Made by a program: the position numbers and the translations under genes. This document shows, piece by piece, positions 1-8,455 of a DNA stretch of 64,000 bases (the stretch's first letter is position 1; the number at the start of each line of letters is the position of its first letter). The DNA comes from Avipropionibacterium sp050157065 (GTDB taxonomy: Bacteria; Actinomycetota; Actinomycetes; Propionibacteriales; Propionibacteriaceae): NCBI GenBank assembly GCA_050157065.1, contig CP189573.1; one strand, 5' to 3'. Under the pieces are notes generated by a model. That model saw only the letters and a program-made list of their open reading frames with translations. It was not told the DNA's origin and made no database searches.

Positions 1-1
1 C

Positions 2-109
2 CTCGGTGAGGAGCCGATGTCGGCCTGGGAGGCGCTGGCGGCCGAGTGGCAGGAAGAGGTCGGCACCAAGGTCGCCGAGGAGTACGCGGAGGCCGACGCC
101 AACCGCTGA
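2..109 (+). CDS. Solute-binding lipoprotein, C-terminal fragment (cut by window start)
   Basis: The open frame enters from the left edge and ends with TGA at 107-109, giving the last 35 residues of a protein. This tail (a Trp-Glu pair, then KVAEEYAEAD and an Arg end) aligns without gaps to the C-terminus of the solute-binding lipoprotein encoded just downstream (AWEEYVADW... then a Glu-rich end). I infer a tandem paralogue: the extracellular binding component of a carbohydrate ABC importer. Its permease genes would lie to the left, outside the window. The identification rests only on similarity to the neighbour. Confidence 0.6.
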   Translation, partial: LGEEPMSAWEALAAEWQEEVGTKVAEEYAEADANR

Positions 110-210
110 GACGCGCCGTACGCACGCCACGTCGTCGGTTCACACGAGTTGTGCAACCGTTGGCGTACTCTCCTCCTGCCGGATCCCCCGGCTCATCAGG
201 TGAGACGCCA

Positions 211-232
211 CGGAGGCCGCGTTCGACCTCCG
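211..232. other. Small inverted repeat before the second solute-binding gene
   Basis: CGGAGG at 211-216 and CCTCCG at 227-232 can form a 6-bp stem with a 10-base loop. It lies in the 143-base gap between two paralogous solute-binding genes, just ahead of the AAGGAG ribosome binding site at 240-245. It could be a processing or partial termination element; there is no T-run. Functional weight is low. Confidence 0.25.
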
Positions 233-252
233 CGTCACGAAGGAGTGTGGAC

Positions 253-1890
253 ATGGCTGGTGGAGTGCATTCATCGATCTCGCGTCGGACGTTGCTCGGC
301 GGAACCCTCGGCGCCCTCGGGGTGGCCGGGCTGGCCGCCTGTACGACCGGTGGCGGTGAGGGTGAGCCGGGAGGCGGCAGCAACGAGGGCGGCAAGCTGG
401 AGCCGCCCACGTTCACCGCGTTCAGTGACGTGGAGCCGGACAAGCCGGGCAACGCCGAGGGCGTCCCGCCGGTCTTCTACAACTACCCGGCCGAGCCGGT
501 CAACCGGGAGGGGTTCCCGCTGCCCGGGGGCGAGCCGTGGACGGCGCTGATGCAGGCGCTGCCCCCGAAGGTGCCGGCGGAGGAGAACAAGAGCTACCAG
601 GAGTACGAGAAGGCCGTCGGCTCGAAGTTCCAGGTCATCTACGGCACCTCGGCGCAGTACACCGAGAAGTTCCAGGTCACGATGGCGAGCAACGACATCC
701 CCGACTTCGTGCAGATCGTCACGGTGGCCCAGCTGCCGAAGTTGTTGGAGTCCACCTTCACCGACCTGACCGACATCCTCGGCGGTGACGGGGTGTCGAA
801 GTATCCGGGACTGGCCAACATCCCCACCGCGACGTGGAAGATCCCGGAGCTGAACGGGCGGCTGTGGGGCATCCCGCAGCCGCGGCCGCCGGCCGGCCGG
901 GTGTTGACCACGCGCGGTGACGTGATGGCCGAGCGCGGCATCGACGACCCGTACGTGAAGCTGCGCGACGGTGCCGACTTCGTCGACCTGCTGAAGCAGC
1001 TCACGAACAAGGACAAGGGCGAGTTCTCGATGGGTGCCGACCCGACGTCCTGGCTGCTCACGGGCGTGTACTCCATGATGGGTGGCCCCAACAACTGGGC
1101 GGTCGAGGACGGCAAGTTCGTCAGCCAGCTCACCACCGAGCAGTACACGAAGGCGTTGGTCGAGGCGGGGAAGATCGTGCAGGCGGGTTACCTGCACCCG
1201 AACTCGTTCTCCGATCCGGGGTCGAACTCGGCCTGGTACCGCGCCGGGACGACCGCGCTCTACTTCCAGAGCTTCGTCGGGTGGGGCGGCAACGCTCGCA
1301 GCAACCCCGAGTGGAACGTCGGCAACATCGAACTGCCGAAGTGGGACGGCGGCGGCCTCACCCCGATCCACAAGAGCGTGGCCGGCTACGGCGCGTACAT
1401 CGCCATCAAGAAGTCCGATGACGCCAGGCTGGAGCAGCTGTTGCGGGTGGCCGACTACGAGGCGTCGCCGTTCGGCACCCAGCAGTACCTCGACGTCAAC
1501 TACGGGGTCAAGGGCTTCAGCTACAACCTGGAGGGCCCCAACCCGAAGTCGGTGCCCAGCGACACCAGCCCGGGCATCGTGCCGATGACCTACACCGGTG
1601 GCAACTCCGGCGCCATCCTGTTCGGCCAGGGGCAGACCGAGAGCGTCGACGCCCAGTACGACTTCTTGTCCCGCGCGATCCCCGACGGTGTCGAGGACGC
1701 CTCGCAGGGCCTGTACTCCGAGACCCAGGTCACCAAGGGCGCCACCTTCGCCAAGCAGCAGAAGGACGTCATCCGCGAGGTCCTGCTGGGGTCGAAGCCG
1801 ATCACGGCGTGGGAGGAGTACGTCGCCGACTGGCGCAAGAAGGTCGGCGACCAGATCGCCGGGGAGTACGAGGAGGCGGCCGCTCGCTGA
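253..1890 (+). CDS. Extracellular solute-binding protein, Tat lipoprotein (545 aa)
   Basis: Binding component of an ABC importer, most like the large family 1 (LplA/YtcQ-type) proteins that take up oligosaccharides; the substrate is unknown. The N-terminus has a twin-arginine motif (SRRTLLGG, residues 10-17) and a lipobox ending in Cys30 (LAAC), followed by a Gly-rich linker, so it is probably exported folded by Tat and lipid-anchored. I chose ATG 253 because AAGGAG lies 7 bases upstream and the signal begins there; the frame stays open further upstream without signal features. It is a paralogue of the fragment before it and resembles the protein at 60413. No permease or ATPase gene follows, since rex is next, so its transporter partners should lie to the left. 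Confidence 0.85.
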   Translation: MAGGVHSSISRRTLLGGTLGALGVAGLAACTTGGGEGEPGGGSNEGGKLEPPTFTAFSDVEPDKPGNAEGVPPVFYNYPAEPVNREGFPLPGGEPWTALMQALPPKVPAEENKSYQEYEKAVGSKFQVIYGTSAQYTEKFQVTMASNDIPDFVQIVTVAQLPKLLESTFTDLTDILGGDGVSKYPGLANIPTATWKIPELNGRLWGIPQPRPPAGRVLTTRGDVMAERGIDDPYVKLRDGADFVDLLKQLTNKDKGEFSMGADPTSWLLTGVYSMMGGPNNWAVEDGKFVSQLTTEQYTKALVEAGKIVQAGYLHPNSFSDPGSNSAWYRAGTTALYFQSFVGWGGNARSNPEWNVGNIELPKWDGGGLTPIHKSVAGYGAYIAIKKSDDARLEQLLRVADYEASPFGTQQYLDVNYGVKGFSYNLEGPNPKSVPSDTSPGIVPMTYTGGNSGAILFGQGQTESVDAQYDFLSRAIPDGVEDASQGLYSETQVTKGATFAKQQKDVIREVLLGSKPITAWEEYVADWRKKVGDQIAGEYEEAAAR

Positions 1891-1940
1891 GCGCCGGCCG
1901 TACGAACCGCTGGGCAGACCGACGGACGGCCCGAGGGCAT

Positions 1941-1958
1941 TTGTGCACACGTTCACAA
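1941..1958. promoter_or_regulatory. Rex operator (ROP) in the rex-hem promoter
   Basis: TTGTGCACACGTTCACAA is an 18-bp site with TTGTG and TTCACAA arms, matching the actinobacterial Rex operator form TTGTGAAnnnnTTCACAA closely. It overlaps a putative -35 hexamer and lies about 120 bases before rex. In Streptomyces coelicolor Rex represses its own rex-hemACD operon through such a site when NADH is high (established knowledge). The same wiring is inferred here. Confidence 0.8.
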
Positions 1959-1969
1959 GCTTCTAGAGT
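1941..1969 (+). promoter_or_regulatory. Promoter of the rex-hemACDB operon
   Basis: TTGTGC (1941-1946) and TAGAGT (1964-1969) are separated by 17 bases, a good vegetative -35/-10 arrangement for actinobacteria. The -35 lies inside the Rex operator, so bound Rex would exclude RNA polymerase. The predicted leader to the rex start is about 100 bases. Confidence 0.6.
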
Positions 1970-2078
1970 TGTGGACAGCCGCCCCGGGCCGTCCCTCGGT
2001 TCCAGCCGCTCAGTCGGTCAGGTGGGTGGTGCGGATCAGCTCGGCCGGCACCGGCCGAGCGGGTGAGGACGTCGATCA

Positions 2079-2975
2079 GTGGCACCAGTCGAGGGGGGTA
2101 CCCCAGCAGCACAGGGCCCTGCTGAGCTGCCCGTCCCGAACGTCACACCACCCGTCGAGCAGATCGATGGCGTCGAGCAGATCGATCCCGTCAGGGCCGT
2201 CGGTGCGGCCGCCCCGGTGTCGAAGGGCATCCCGTCGGCGACCGTCGCCCGGCTCCCCGGCTACCTGCGGGCACTGAACCACTGCTCCGAGACCGGGGTC
2301 AGCACGATCAGCTCCGGTGACCTGGCCGAGGCGGCCGGGGTCAACTCCGCCCAGCTTCGCAAGGACCTTTCGCACCTCGGGTCGTACGGCACCCGCGGCG
2401 TCGGCTACGACGTGGAGTTCCTGCGGTTCCAGATCGGCCGCGAGATCGGCGCGGCCACCGACTGGCCGGTCGTGATCGTCGGGGTCGGCAACCTCGGCAC
2501 CGCGCTGGCCAAGAACTCCGACTTCAGCGGCCGCGGCGGCTTCCGCGTGGTCGCGCTGGTCGACGTCAAGCCCGACCTCGTCGGCCGGGAACTCGACGGC
2601 CTGGTGGTCACCCACCAACGCGACCTGACCGCCACCGTCCGCGCCACCGGAGCGGTGATCGCCGTCATCGCGACCCCGCCGGAGGTGGCCCAGGAGATCT
2701 GCGACGAACTGGTCGCCTGCGGCATCACCAGCATCCTCAACTTCACCGCCACCGTGTTGTCGGCGCCCGACCGGATCGCGATGCGCCGGGTCGACCTCGG
2801 CCAGGAACTGCAGATCCTCGCCTACCACGAGCAGCGCAAGCAGGACGCCCAACGCAAGCAGGACGCCCAACGCGCGCTGGACGGCCCCGGCACGCGGGGC
2901 CACGACAATCACCAGCTCGATCCCGTCCGGGTTCGGGCACCGCGGGGTCGGACCCCCGCCGGAGGGACCAGATGA
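2079..2975 (+). CDS. rex: Redox-sensing transcriptional repressor Rex
   Basis: NAD(H)-responsive repressor that leaves DNA when the NADH/NAD+ ratio rises. The winged-helix domain starts near residue 51 (IPSATVARLPGYLRAL), followed by LRKDLSHLGSYGTRGVGY. A Rossmann domain with GVGNLG (residues 135-140) binds the dinucleotide. At 298 aa it is longer than the usual 210-250 because of a poorly conserved N-terminal extension of about 48 aa and a charged tail. Both contain short duplications (VEQIDG-VEQID and RKQDAQ twice). GTG 2079 has GAGGA about 10 bases upstream; GTG 2217 is the alternative start that would remove the extension. Its last four bases overlap hemA, and the operator upstream suggests autoregulation. 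Confidence 0.93.
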   Translation: MAPVEGGTPAAQGPAELPVPNVTPPVEQIDGVEQIDPVRAVGAAAPVSKGIPSATVARLPGYLRALNHCSETGVSTISSGDLAEAAGVNSAQLRKDLSHLGSYGTRGVGYDVEFLRFQIGREIGAATDWPVVIVGVGNLGTALAKNSDFSGRGGFRVVALVDVKPDLVGRELDGLVVTHQRDLTATVRATGAVIAVIATPPEVAQEICDELVACGITSILNFTATVLSAPDRIAMRRVDLGQELQILAYHEQRKQDAQRKQDAQRALDGPGTRGHDNHQLDPVRVRAPRGRTPAGGTR

Positions 2976-4267
2976 GCCTGTTCGCGCTGAGCATTTCGCA
3001 CCGCACCGCCGGGATCAGCACCTTGGCCGCCGCCTCCCTCGCCGACGACGCGGCGATCAAGTTGTGCCACACCCTGGCCCTCGGTGACCACGTGTCCGAG
3101 GTCGCGGTGCTGTCGACCTGCAACCGCACCGAGGTGTACGCCGAGGTCGACCGGTTCCACGCCGGGCTGGACGAGGTGGTCGACGAACTCGCCCGGCTCA
3201 CCGGGGTCGGCCAGGCCACCCTGCAGTCCTCGTGTGCGGTGTTCTACGACGAGGGCGTGGTCGGTCACGCCTTCGCGGTCGCCTCGGGGCTGGACTCGAT
3301 GGTGGTCGGGGAGAGTCAGATCCTGGGCCAGTTCCGTACCGCATTGGCGTTGGGACAGCAGGCCGGCACCGTCGGCACCGCGCTGAACGCGCTGTTCCAG
3401 CAGGGCATCCGGGTCGGCAAGCGGGTGCACACCGAGACCGAGGTGGGTCGCGCCGGCCGGTCGGTCGCCGATGCCGCGTTCGACGCCGTACGGCAGCAGG
3501 ACGGCGGTCTCGCCGGTCGCCGGGTGCTGGTCGCCGGTGCCGGGCAGATGGCCTCGCTGGCCGCCCGCACCGCCGTCGCCGACGGTGCCCACGTCACCCT
3601 CGTGAACCGGACCGACGCCACCGCGGTGGCGCTGGCCGAGTCGCTCAACACCGTGGCCGAGGCTGGCCGTACGGTGTCCGCGCGGCCCTGGGCCGAACTC
3701 GCCCGGGTGGTCGCCGAGCAGGACGTCGTGGTCAGTTGCACCGCCTCGACCGGCTACCTGCTGGGCCCCGACGAGCTCGCCGGGACCTCGGTCCGTACGG
3801 TGGTCGACCTGGCCATGCCGCCCGACGTCGACCCGGCCGTCGCCGACCTGCCCGGGCTGGCGCTGGTCAACCTGGCCTCGCTCGCCGACTCCGGGGCGAC
3901 CGACACCGACCGGGCCGACCTGGCCGCCGCCACGGCGCTGGTGAACGACGAGGTGTCCGGCTTCCTCGCCGGCCGGCACGCCCGGGCGGTCACCCCGACC
4001 GTCGTCGCGTTGCGGTCGATGGCCGACCAGGTCGTCGACGCCGAACTGGCCCGGCTGACCAAGCGGGTCGAGCTCGACGAGGCCACCTCCGACGAGGTCC
4101 GGCGGACCGTCAACCGGGTCGCGCAGAAGCTGCTGCACGCCCCGACCGTACGGGTGCAGGAGTACGCCGCCGACGACGAGCTCGACTACGCCGCCGCACT
4201 GCGCGCCCTGTTCGCCCTCGACCCGCAGACCGTGGCCGCCGTCACCTCCTCGGAGGTGCGGCGGTGA
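2972..4267 (+). CDS. hemA: Glutamyl-tRNA reductase
   Basis: First committed step of C5-pathway tetrapyrrole synthesis: NADPH-dependent reduction of Glu-tRNA(Glu) to glutamate-1-semialdehyde, which HemL (20972) then isomerises. At 431 aa the length is normal. The catalytic cysteine is Cys50 in STCNRTE, the position used in other HemA proteins. SGLDSMVVGESQILGQ is the substrate-domain signature, and an NADPH-binding segment (VLVAGAGQMASLAA) follows near residue 190. The ATG overlaps the rex stop (ATGA), so translation is probably coupled and expression falls under Rex. Its own stop overlaps hemC. Confidence 0.96.
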   Translation: MSLFALSISHRTAGISTLAAASLADDAAIKLCHTLALGDHVSEVAVLSTCNRTEVYAEVDRFHAGLDEVVDELARLTGVGQATLQSSCAVFYDEGVVGHAFAVASGLDSMVVGESQILGQFRTALALGQQAGTVGTALNALFQQGIRVGKRVHTETEVGRAGRSVADAAFDAVRQQDGGLAGRRVLVAGAGQMASLAARTAVADGAHVTLVNRTDATAVALAESLNTVAEAGRTVSARPWAELARVVAEQDVVVSCTASTGYLLGPDELAGTSVRTVVDLAMPPDVDPAVADLPGLALVNLASLADSGATDTDRADLAAATALVNDEVSGFLAGRHARAVTPTVVALRSMADQVVDAELARLTKRVELDEATSDEVRRTVNRVAQKLLHAPTVRVQEYAADDELDYAAALRALFALDPQTVAAVTSSEVRR

Positions 4268-5352
4268 CGGGAGGGCCGGGGACGGGAGGGCCGGTGACGG
4301 GGGTGGACGAGGTCAGGATCGGCGCCCGGGCCAGTCGGCTGTCGATGGCCCACGTCACCCACGTGGCGGACCTGCTCGCCGACCGCGGCATCGCGAGCAC
4401 CTTCGTCCCGATCACCACCAAGGGGGACACCGACCGCCGGCACCTCACCGAGATCGGCGGCACCGGGGTGTTCGCCCAGGCCGTCCGGGAGGCGGTGCTG
4501 GCCGGCACGGTCGACCTGGCCGTCCACTCCGCGAAGGACCTGCCGACCGCACCGGTCGACGGGTTGGCGGTGATCGCCCACCCGACCCGTGAGCAGGTGA
4601 ACGACGTCTTGGTGGGGCGACGACTGGACCAGCTCACCGACGGCTCCCGGATCGGCAGCGGATCGCCGCGCCGGGCCGTCCAGCTGCAGGCCTGGGCACA
4701 ACAGCAGGGGATGGCGATCGAGGTCGTCCCGATCCGGGGCAACGTCGAGTCGCGGCTCGACGCCGCCGCCTCCGGTGACGTCGACGCCGTCCTGCTGGCC
4801 GCGGCCGGGCTGCGCCGGCTCGGGCTGCTCGACCGTCCGACTGGTGGTCGGGTGGAGGTGGCCGCGATGACGGCCGAGGTGCTCGACCTGGCGGTCATGC
4901 TGCCCGCCGCCGGGCAGGGTGCGCTGGCGCTGGAGGTGCGCTCCGACGACGAGCGGATCGTCAACCTGGTAAGGGATCTGGACGATCCGATGACCACGGC
5001 ACAGGTGGTGGCCGAGCGTTCCCTGTTGGCCACCTTGGAGGCCGGTTGCCTGGCCCCGGTGGGTGCCGCTGCAGCCATCGTCGAGAGCTGTGGTACAACC
5101 CCCGATTTGACTATGGGTGCCGTAATTGGGAGAACTACAGGGAACGATCCGGCAGAAACCGGCGACGCGACCGCATCATCCGGCCTGCCCGGCCCTCGGA
5201 TCGAGCTGATCCGGGTGCAGGGGAAGGCGCCGGTGACGGCGGCGGCGGAGCTGGGTGACCGGTTGGGCACGGAGCTGTTGGCCGAGCTGGGTGACCGGCC
5301 GGGATGGCAGCAGGCAGGGACGTACGACCAGGGCAGGCATGACCACGCATGA
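4264..5352 (+). CDS. hemC: Porphobilinogen deaminase (hydroxymethylbilane synthase)
   Basis: Condenses four porphobilinogens into hydroxymethylbilane. Recognised by IGARASRLSMAH, the TKGDTD and VHSAKDLPT segments, GSGSPRR, and EAGCLAPVG carrying the dipyrromethane-cofactor cysteine (Cys262). At 362 aa it is longer than the usual ~310, mainly from an insert in the C-terminal domain (about residues 276-305) whose DNA (5091-5160) is only 53% GC with codons rare here (AGA, ATT, ACA). I use GTG 4264, which overlaps the hemA stop (GTGA); GTG 4294 is possible. Third gene of the rex-hem operon. Confidence 0.94.
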   Translation: MTGGPGTGGPVTGVDEVRIGARASRLSMAHVTHVADLLADRGIASTFVPITTKGDTDRRHLTEIGGTGVFAQAVREAVLAGTVDLAVHSAKDLPTAPVDGLAVIAHPTREQVNDVLVGRRLDQLTDGSRIGSGSPRRAVQLQAWAQQQGMAIEVVPIRGNVESRLDAAASGDVDAVLLAAAGLRRLGLLDRPTGGRVEVAAMTAEVLDLAVMLPAAGQGALALEVRSDDERIVNLVRDLDDPMTTAQVVAERSLLATLEAGCLAPVGAAAAIVESCGTTPDLTMGAVIGRTTGNDPAETGDATASSGLPGPRIELIRVQGKAPVTAAAELGDRLGTELLAELGDRPGWQQAGTYDQGRHDHA

Positions 5353-5430
5353 CCACGAACTGAACACCGAAGTCGCCAGGGCAGCCGGGCACCACCGGGC
5401 AGCCACCACCTTCGTCGAGAACGGGACGTT

Positions 5431-7086
5431 GTGACCACCTCATCGGTCCGCAGGACCAGCAAGCCGTCAGAGCCGCCGATGCCCCTGACCAAGGGGCGGG
5501 TGATCTTCGTCGGCACCGGCCCCGGTGATCCGGACCTGTTGACGCTCGGAGCGGTGTCGGCGCTGGCCGAGGCGTCGACGGTGATCCTCGACGACCAGGC
5601 GATGGCCACCATGCTGGAGCACGAAGCGATCACGATCCCGGACGGGGTCGAGGTGCTGTCCCTGGGGCTGGCCGACACCGGCCGGCCACACCCGCCGTCG
5701 ACCCGCGCCCGGACCGTGCTGAAGCACGCCGGCGAGGGCAGCCGGGTGGTCCGGCTCGTCGCCGGTGATCCGTTCCTGGACAGCTCGGTCGCCGACGAGG
5801 CCGCGGCCTGCGTACGAGGTGGCATCGACTTCGAGGTGATCCCCGGGGTTTCCAGCCTGACAGCGGTTCCGGAGTATGCCGGGGTCGCACTGCACCAGTC
5901 CGGTGGGGTGCACTTCGTGTCGGCGATGGACGGTCGGTTCACCAAGAACCAGGCCTCCCAGTGGGCCGCCGTCGGCGCCGTGGTGATCAGCACCCGCGCG
6001 GGTGCGGTGACCGATCTGGTCGACGCCGCACTGACCGCCGGTCGCCCCGCCGACGACCGGGTGATGCTGACCTACCGCGGCGGCAGCACCGAGCAGCGGA
6101 CCATCTCGACCACCCTGTGTCAACTGGCCGACGAGGCCGCCGGCGCCAAGCTCGACGTCGCCGAACCCGTACACGTGATGCTCGGCGTCATCGAGGACAA
6201 GCGCGACGGGATGTCGTGGTTCGAGACCAAGCCGCTGTTCGGTTGGCGGGTGCTGATCCCGCGGACCAAGGACCAGGCGGCGTCGCTGGCCAACCGGCTC
6301 CGCAGCTACGGCGCACACTCCGAAGAGGTGCCGACCATCTCGGTGGAGCCGCCCAGGTCGCCGCAGCAGATGGACAAGGCGATCCGTGGTCTGGTCGAGG
6401 GGCGGTACGAGTGGGTCGCGTTCACCTCGGTGAACGCGGTCAAGGCCGTCCGCGAGAAGTTCGAGCAGTACGGGCTGGACGCCCGCGCGTTCTCCGGGTT
6501 GAAGGTGGCCGCGGTCGGCGAGACCACCGCCGCGACCCTGCAGGCGTGGGGGATCGAGCCCGATCTCGTACCCACCGAGGAGCACTCCGCCGCCGGGCTG
6601 GCCGCCGAGTGGCCGCCGTACGACGACGTGCTGGACCCGATCAACCGGGTCTTCCTGCCGCGGGCCGACATCGCCACCGAGACCCTCGCCGCCGCGCTGG
6701 TGGAGTTGGGCTGGGAGGTCGAGGACGTCACCGCCTACCGGACCGTGCGGGCCGCCCCGCCCAGTGCGGAGGTGCGGGACGCGATCAAGACCGGCAAGTT
6801 CGACGCGGTGGTGTTCACCTCCTCCTCGACGGTCCGCAACCTGGTCGGGATCGCCGGCAAGCCGCACGCCAACACGATCATCGCCGCGATCGGCCCGGCC
6901 ACCGCGAAGACCTGCTCCGAACACGGGCTGCGGGTCGACGTACAGGCGTCGAAGCCGAGCGCGATCGACCTGGCCGACGCACTGGCTGCCGTGGCGGCCG
7001 AGCGTCGCGACGGTTATCTGGCCCGCAACGAGGCCGTGGTGAAGCCGTCGGAGCTCAAGCGGGGCTCGTCGCGGCGACGCGGCTGA
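5431..7086 (+). CDS. hemD: CobA/HemD fusion: uroporphyrinogen-III synthase with methyltransferase-like domain
   Basis: The C-terminal half (about residues 265-525; GWRVLIPRTKDQA, FTSVNAV, VVFTSSSTVRNL) is uroporphyrinogen-III synthase, which closes the linear tetrapyrrole. The N-terminal half has the fold of SAM-dependent uroporphyrinogen-III methyltransferase: VGTGPGDPDLLTLGA, AGDPF and VIPGVSS are visible. The usual YDRLV, the GRGGEE that should follow GGDPF, and the THR motif are absent, as in mycobacterial homologues, so methylation is doubtful. The start is GTG 5431, 78 bases after hemC; ATG 5479 is an alternative, as the true homology begins near there. hemB follows after two bases. Confidence 0.9.
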   Translation: MTTSSVRRTSKPSEPPMPLTKGRVIFVGTGPGDPDLLTLGAVSALAEASTVILDDQAMATMLEHEAITIPDGVEVLSLGLADTGRPHPPSTRARTVLKHAGEGSRVVRLVAGDPFLDSSVADEAAACVRGGIDFEVIPGVSSLTAVPEYAGVALHQSGGVHFVSAMDGRFTKNQASQWAAVGAVVISTRAGAVTDLVDAALTAGRPADDRVMLTYRGGSTEQRTISTTLCQLADEAAGAKLDVAEPVHVMLGVIEDKRDGMSWFETKPLFGWRVLIPRTKDQAASLANRLRSYGAHSEEVPTISVEPPRSPQQMDKAIRGLVEGRYEWVAFTSVNAVKAVREKFEQYGLDARAFSGLKVAAVGETTAATLQAWGIEPDLVPTEEHSAAGLAAEWPPYDDVLDPINRVFLPRADIATETLAAALVELGWEVEDVTAYRTVRAAPPSAEVRDAIKTGKFDAVVFTSSSTVRNLVGIAGKPHANTIIAAIGPATAKTCSEHGLRVDVQASKPSAIDLADALAAVAAERRDGYLARNEAVVKPSELKRGSSRRRG

Positions 7087-7088
7087 CC

Positions 7089-8072
7089 ATGGCGATGGAA
7101 CTGCCCGTCCGGCCGCGGCGGTTGCGGTCCACGGCCGTGATGCGCGGTCTGGTGGCCGAGTACGCCGTCCGGCCGGAGCAGCTGGTGCTGCCGCTGTTCG
7201 TCGCCGAAGGGTTGGCCGAGCCACGTCCCATCGGGTCGATGCCCGGCGTCGTCCAGCACACCCTCGACAGCCTGGCCGAGGCGGTCGCCGAGGCGGCCGA
7301 GGTCGGGCTGGGCGGGGTGATGCTGTTCGGTGTCCCGGAGCAGAAGGACGCCCGCGGGTCCGGGGCGCTCGCCGAGGACGGGATCCTCAACCTGGGGTTG
7401 CGGCGGGCCCGGGAGGCGGCCGGGGACGACCTGTTGATCATGAGCGACGTCTGTCTCGACGAGTTCACCGACCACGGTCACTGCGGGGTGCTGACCCCGT
7501 CGGGCCTGGTGGACAACGACGCGACCGTGGCGCTGTACGCCGAGATGGCGGTGATGCACGCCGAGTGCGGGGCCCATGTGGTCGGCCCGTCGGGGATGAT
7601 GGACGGCCAGGTCGGGGCGATCCGGTCGGCGCTGGACACCGCCGGGCAGCTCGACACCGCGATCCTGGCGTACGGGGCCAAGTATGCGTCGGCGTTCTAC
7701 GGGCCGTTCCGAGAGGCGGTGGGGTCGTCGCTGACCGGGGACCGCAAGACCTACCAGCAGGATCCGGCGAACCTGACCGAGGCGTTGCGCGAGGTGCGCC
7801 TCGACGTCGCCGAGGGTGCCGACATGATCATGGTCAAGCCCGCGCTCGGCTTCCTGGACGTGATCAGCGCGGTCCGCGACGCGGTCGACGTGCCGGTCGC
7901 GGCCTACAACGTGTCCGGGGAGTACGCGATGGTCGAGGCCGCGGCGGCGAACGGGTGGCTCGATCGGGAGCGGGCGATCGACGAGACGTTGCTGTCGATC
8001 CGACGGGCCGGGGCGCAGGTGGTGCTGAGTTACTGGGCGTTGGAGTTCGCCCGTCGGTACCGCCGGGGCTGA
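7089..8072 (+). CDS. hemB: Delta-aminolevulinic acid dehydratase (porphobilinogen synthase)
   Basis: Condenses two 5-aminolevulinates to porphobilinogen. At 327 aa it is full length. The two active-site lysines are Lys198 (YGAKYAS) and Lys250 (MVKPA, Schiff base). The metal segment DVCLDEFTDHGHCGVL keeps the first and third cysteines of the zinc site but has Asp for the second, as is common in actinobacteria. The start is ATG 7089, two bases after hemD; ATG 7095 is also possible. It closes the haem run and is probably transcribed from the Rex-controlled promoter. Confidence 0.95.
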   Translation: MAMELPVRPRRLRSTAVMRGLVAEYAVRPEQLVLPLFVAEGLAEPRPIGSMPGVVQHTLDSLAEAVAEAAEVGLGGVMLFGVPEQKDARGSGALAEDGILNLGLRRAREAAGDDLLIMSDVCLDEFTDHGHCGVLTPSGLVDNDATVALYAEMAVMHAECGAHVVGPSGMMDGQVGAIRSALDTAGQLDTAILAYGAKYASAFYGPFREAVGSSLTGDRKTYQQDPANLTEALREVRLDVAEGADMIMVKPALGFLDVISAVRDAVDVPVAAYNVSGEYAMVEAAAANGWLDRERAIDETLLSIRRAGAQVVLSYWALEFARRYRRG

Positions 8073-8087
8073 CAGGAGCGCGGCTCG

Positions 8088-8309
8088 ATGGGACTCGAGG
8101 ACGACCCGTTCGACCACCGGATCACCAAGTCCGGCACGGTCATGGTCAGCCGCGGCGGCCAGCACGTCGTCACCGTCGCCGGCGCGCAGGCGCAGAAGCT
8201 GATCGGCAAGCTCGGCCGCTCCGACGAGGAGGACCAGCAGCTGCTGGCCCGGGCCACCGGCAACTATCGCCGCGGGAACGAGCGTCGCGGCGGCTCGGGC
8301 GCCTCCTGA
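8088..8309 (+). CDS. Small conserved actinobacterial protein (73 aa), unknown function
   Basis: A 73-residue, charged, soluble protein beginning MGLEDDPFDHRITKSG, then MVSRGGQHVVTVAGAQAQKLIGKL. I recognise this as a type of short protein common in actinobacterial genomes, but no function is known to me. An AGGAG ribosome binding site lies at 8073-8077, and the gene follows hemB after 15 bases, so it is probably co-transcribed. No signal peptide, membrane segment or metal motif is evident. Confidence 0.65.
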   Translation: MGLEDDPFDHRITKSGTVMVSRGGQHVVTVAGAQAQKLIGKLGRSDEEDQQLLARATGNYRRGNERRGGSGAS

Positions 8310-8455
8310 GGCGGGGCGGCTCGTATGTATGGGCGCTGTGGTGACGTCGGTGGACGTGAGCTCCACGTGTGTCGCTGTGGCGCCCGATTTTACGAGCGGA
8401 CCGGGCCCGGGACCGGTCGAGGCCGGCGTGCAACCGGTCGGTGCCGGGTGGTTGG

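Noticed and set aside
142..170. A possible second Rex-like site (GGTTCACACGAGTTGTGCAACC) before the first full gene
   Set aside because: The TTCACA and TTGTG half-sites are in the wrong order and spacing for a Rex operator.
46..252. An N-terminal extension of the solute-binding protein starting near position 46
   Set aside because: It would place 69 Arg-rich residues before a good Tat lipoprotein signal, overlap the previous gene, and ignore the AAGGAG site before ATG 253.
3232..4263. An extension of hemC upstream through hemA
   Set aside because: The sequence is an out-of-frame shadow of hemA; HemC homology begins only after GTG 4264.
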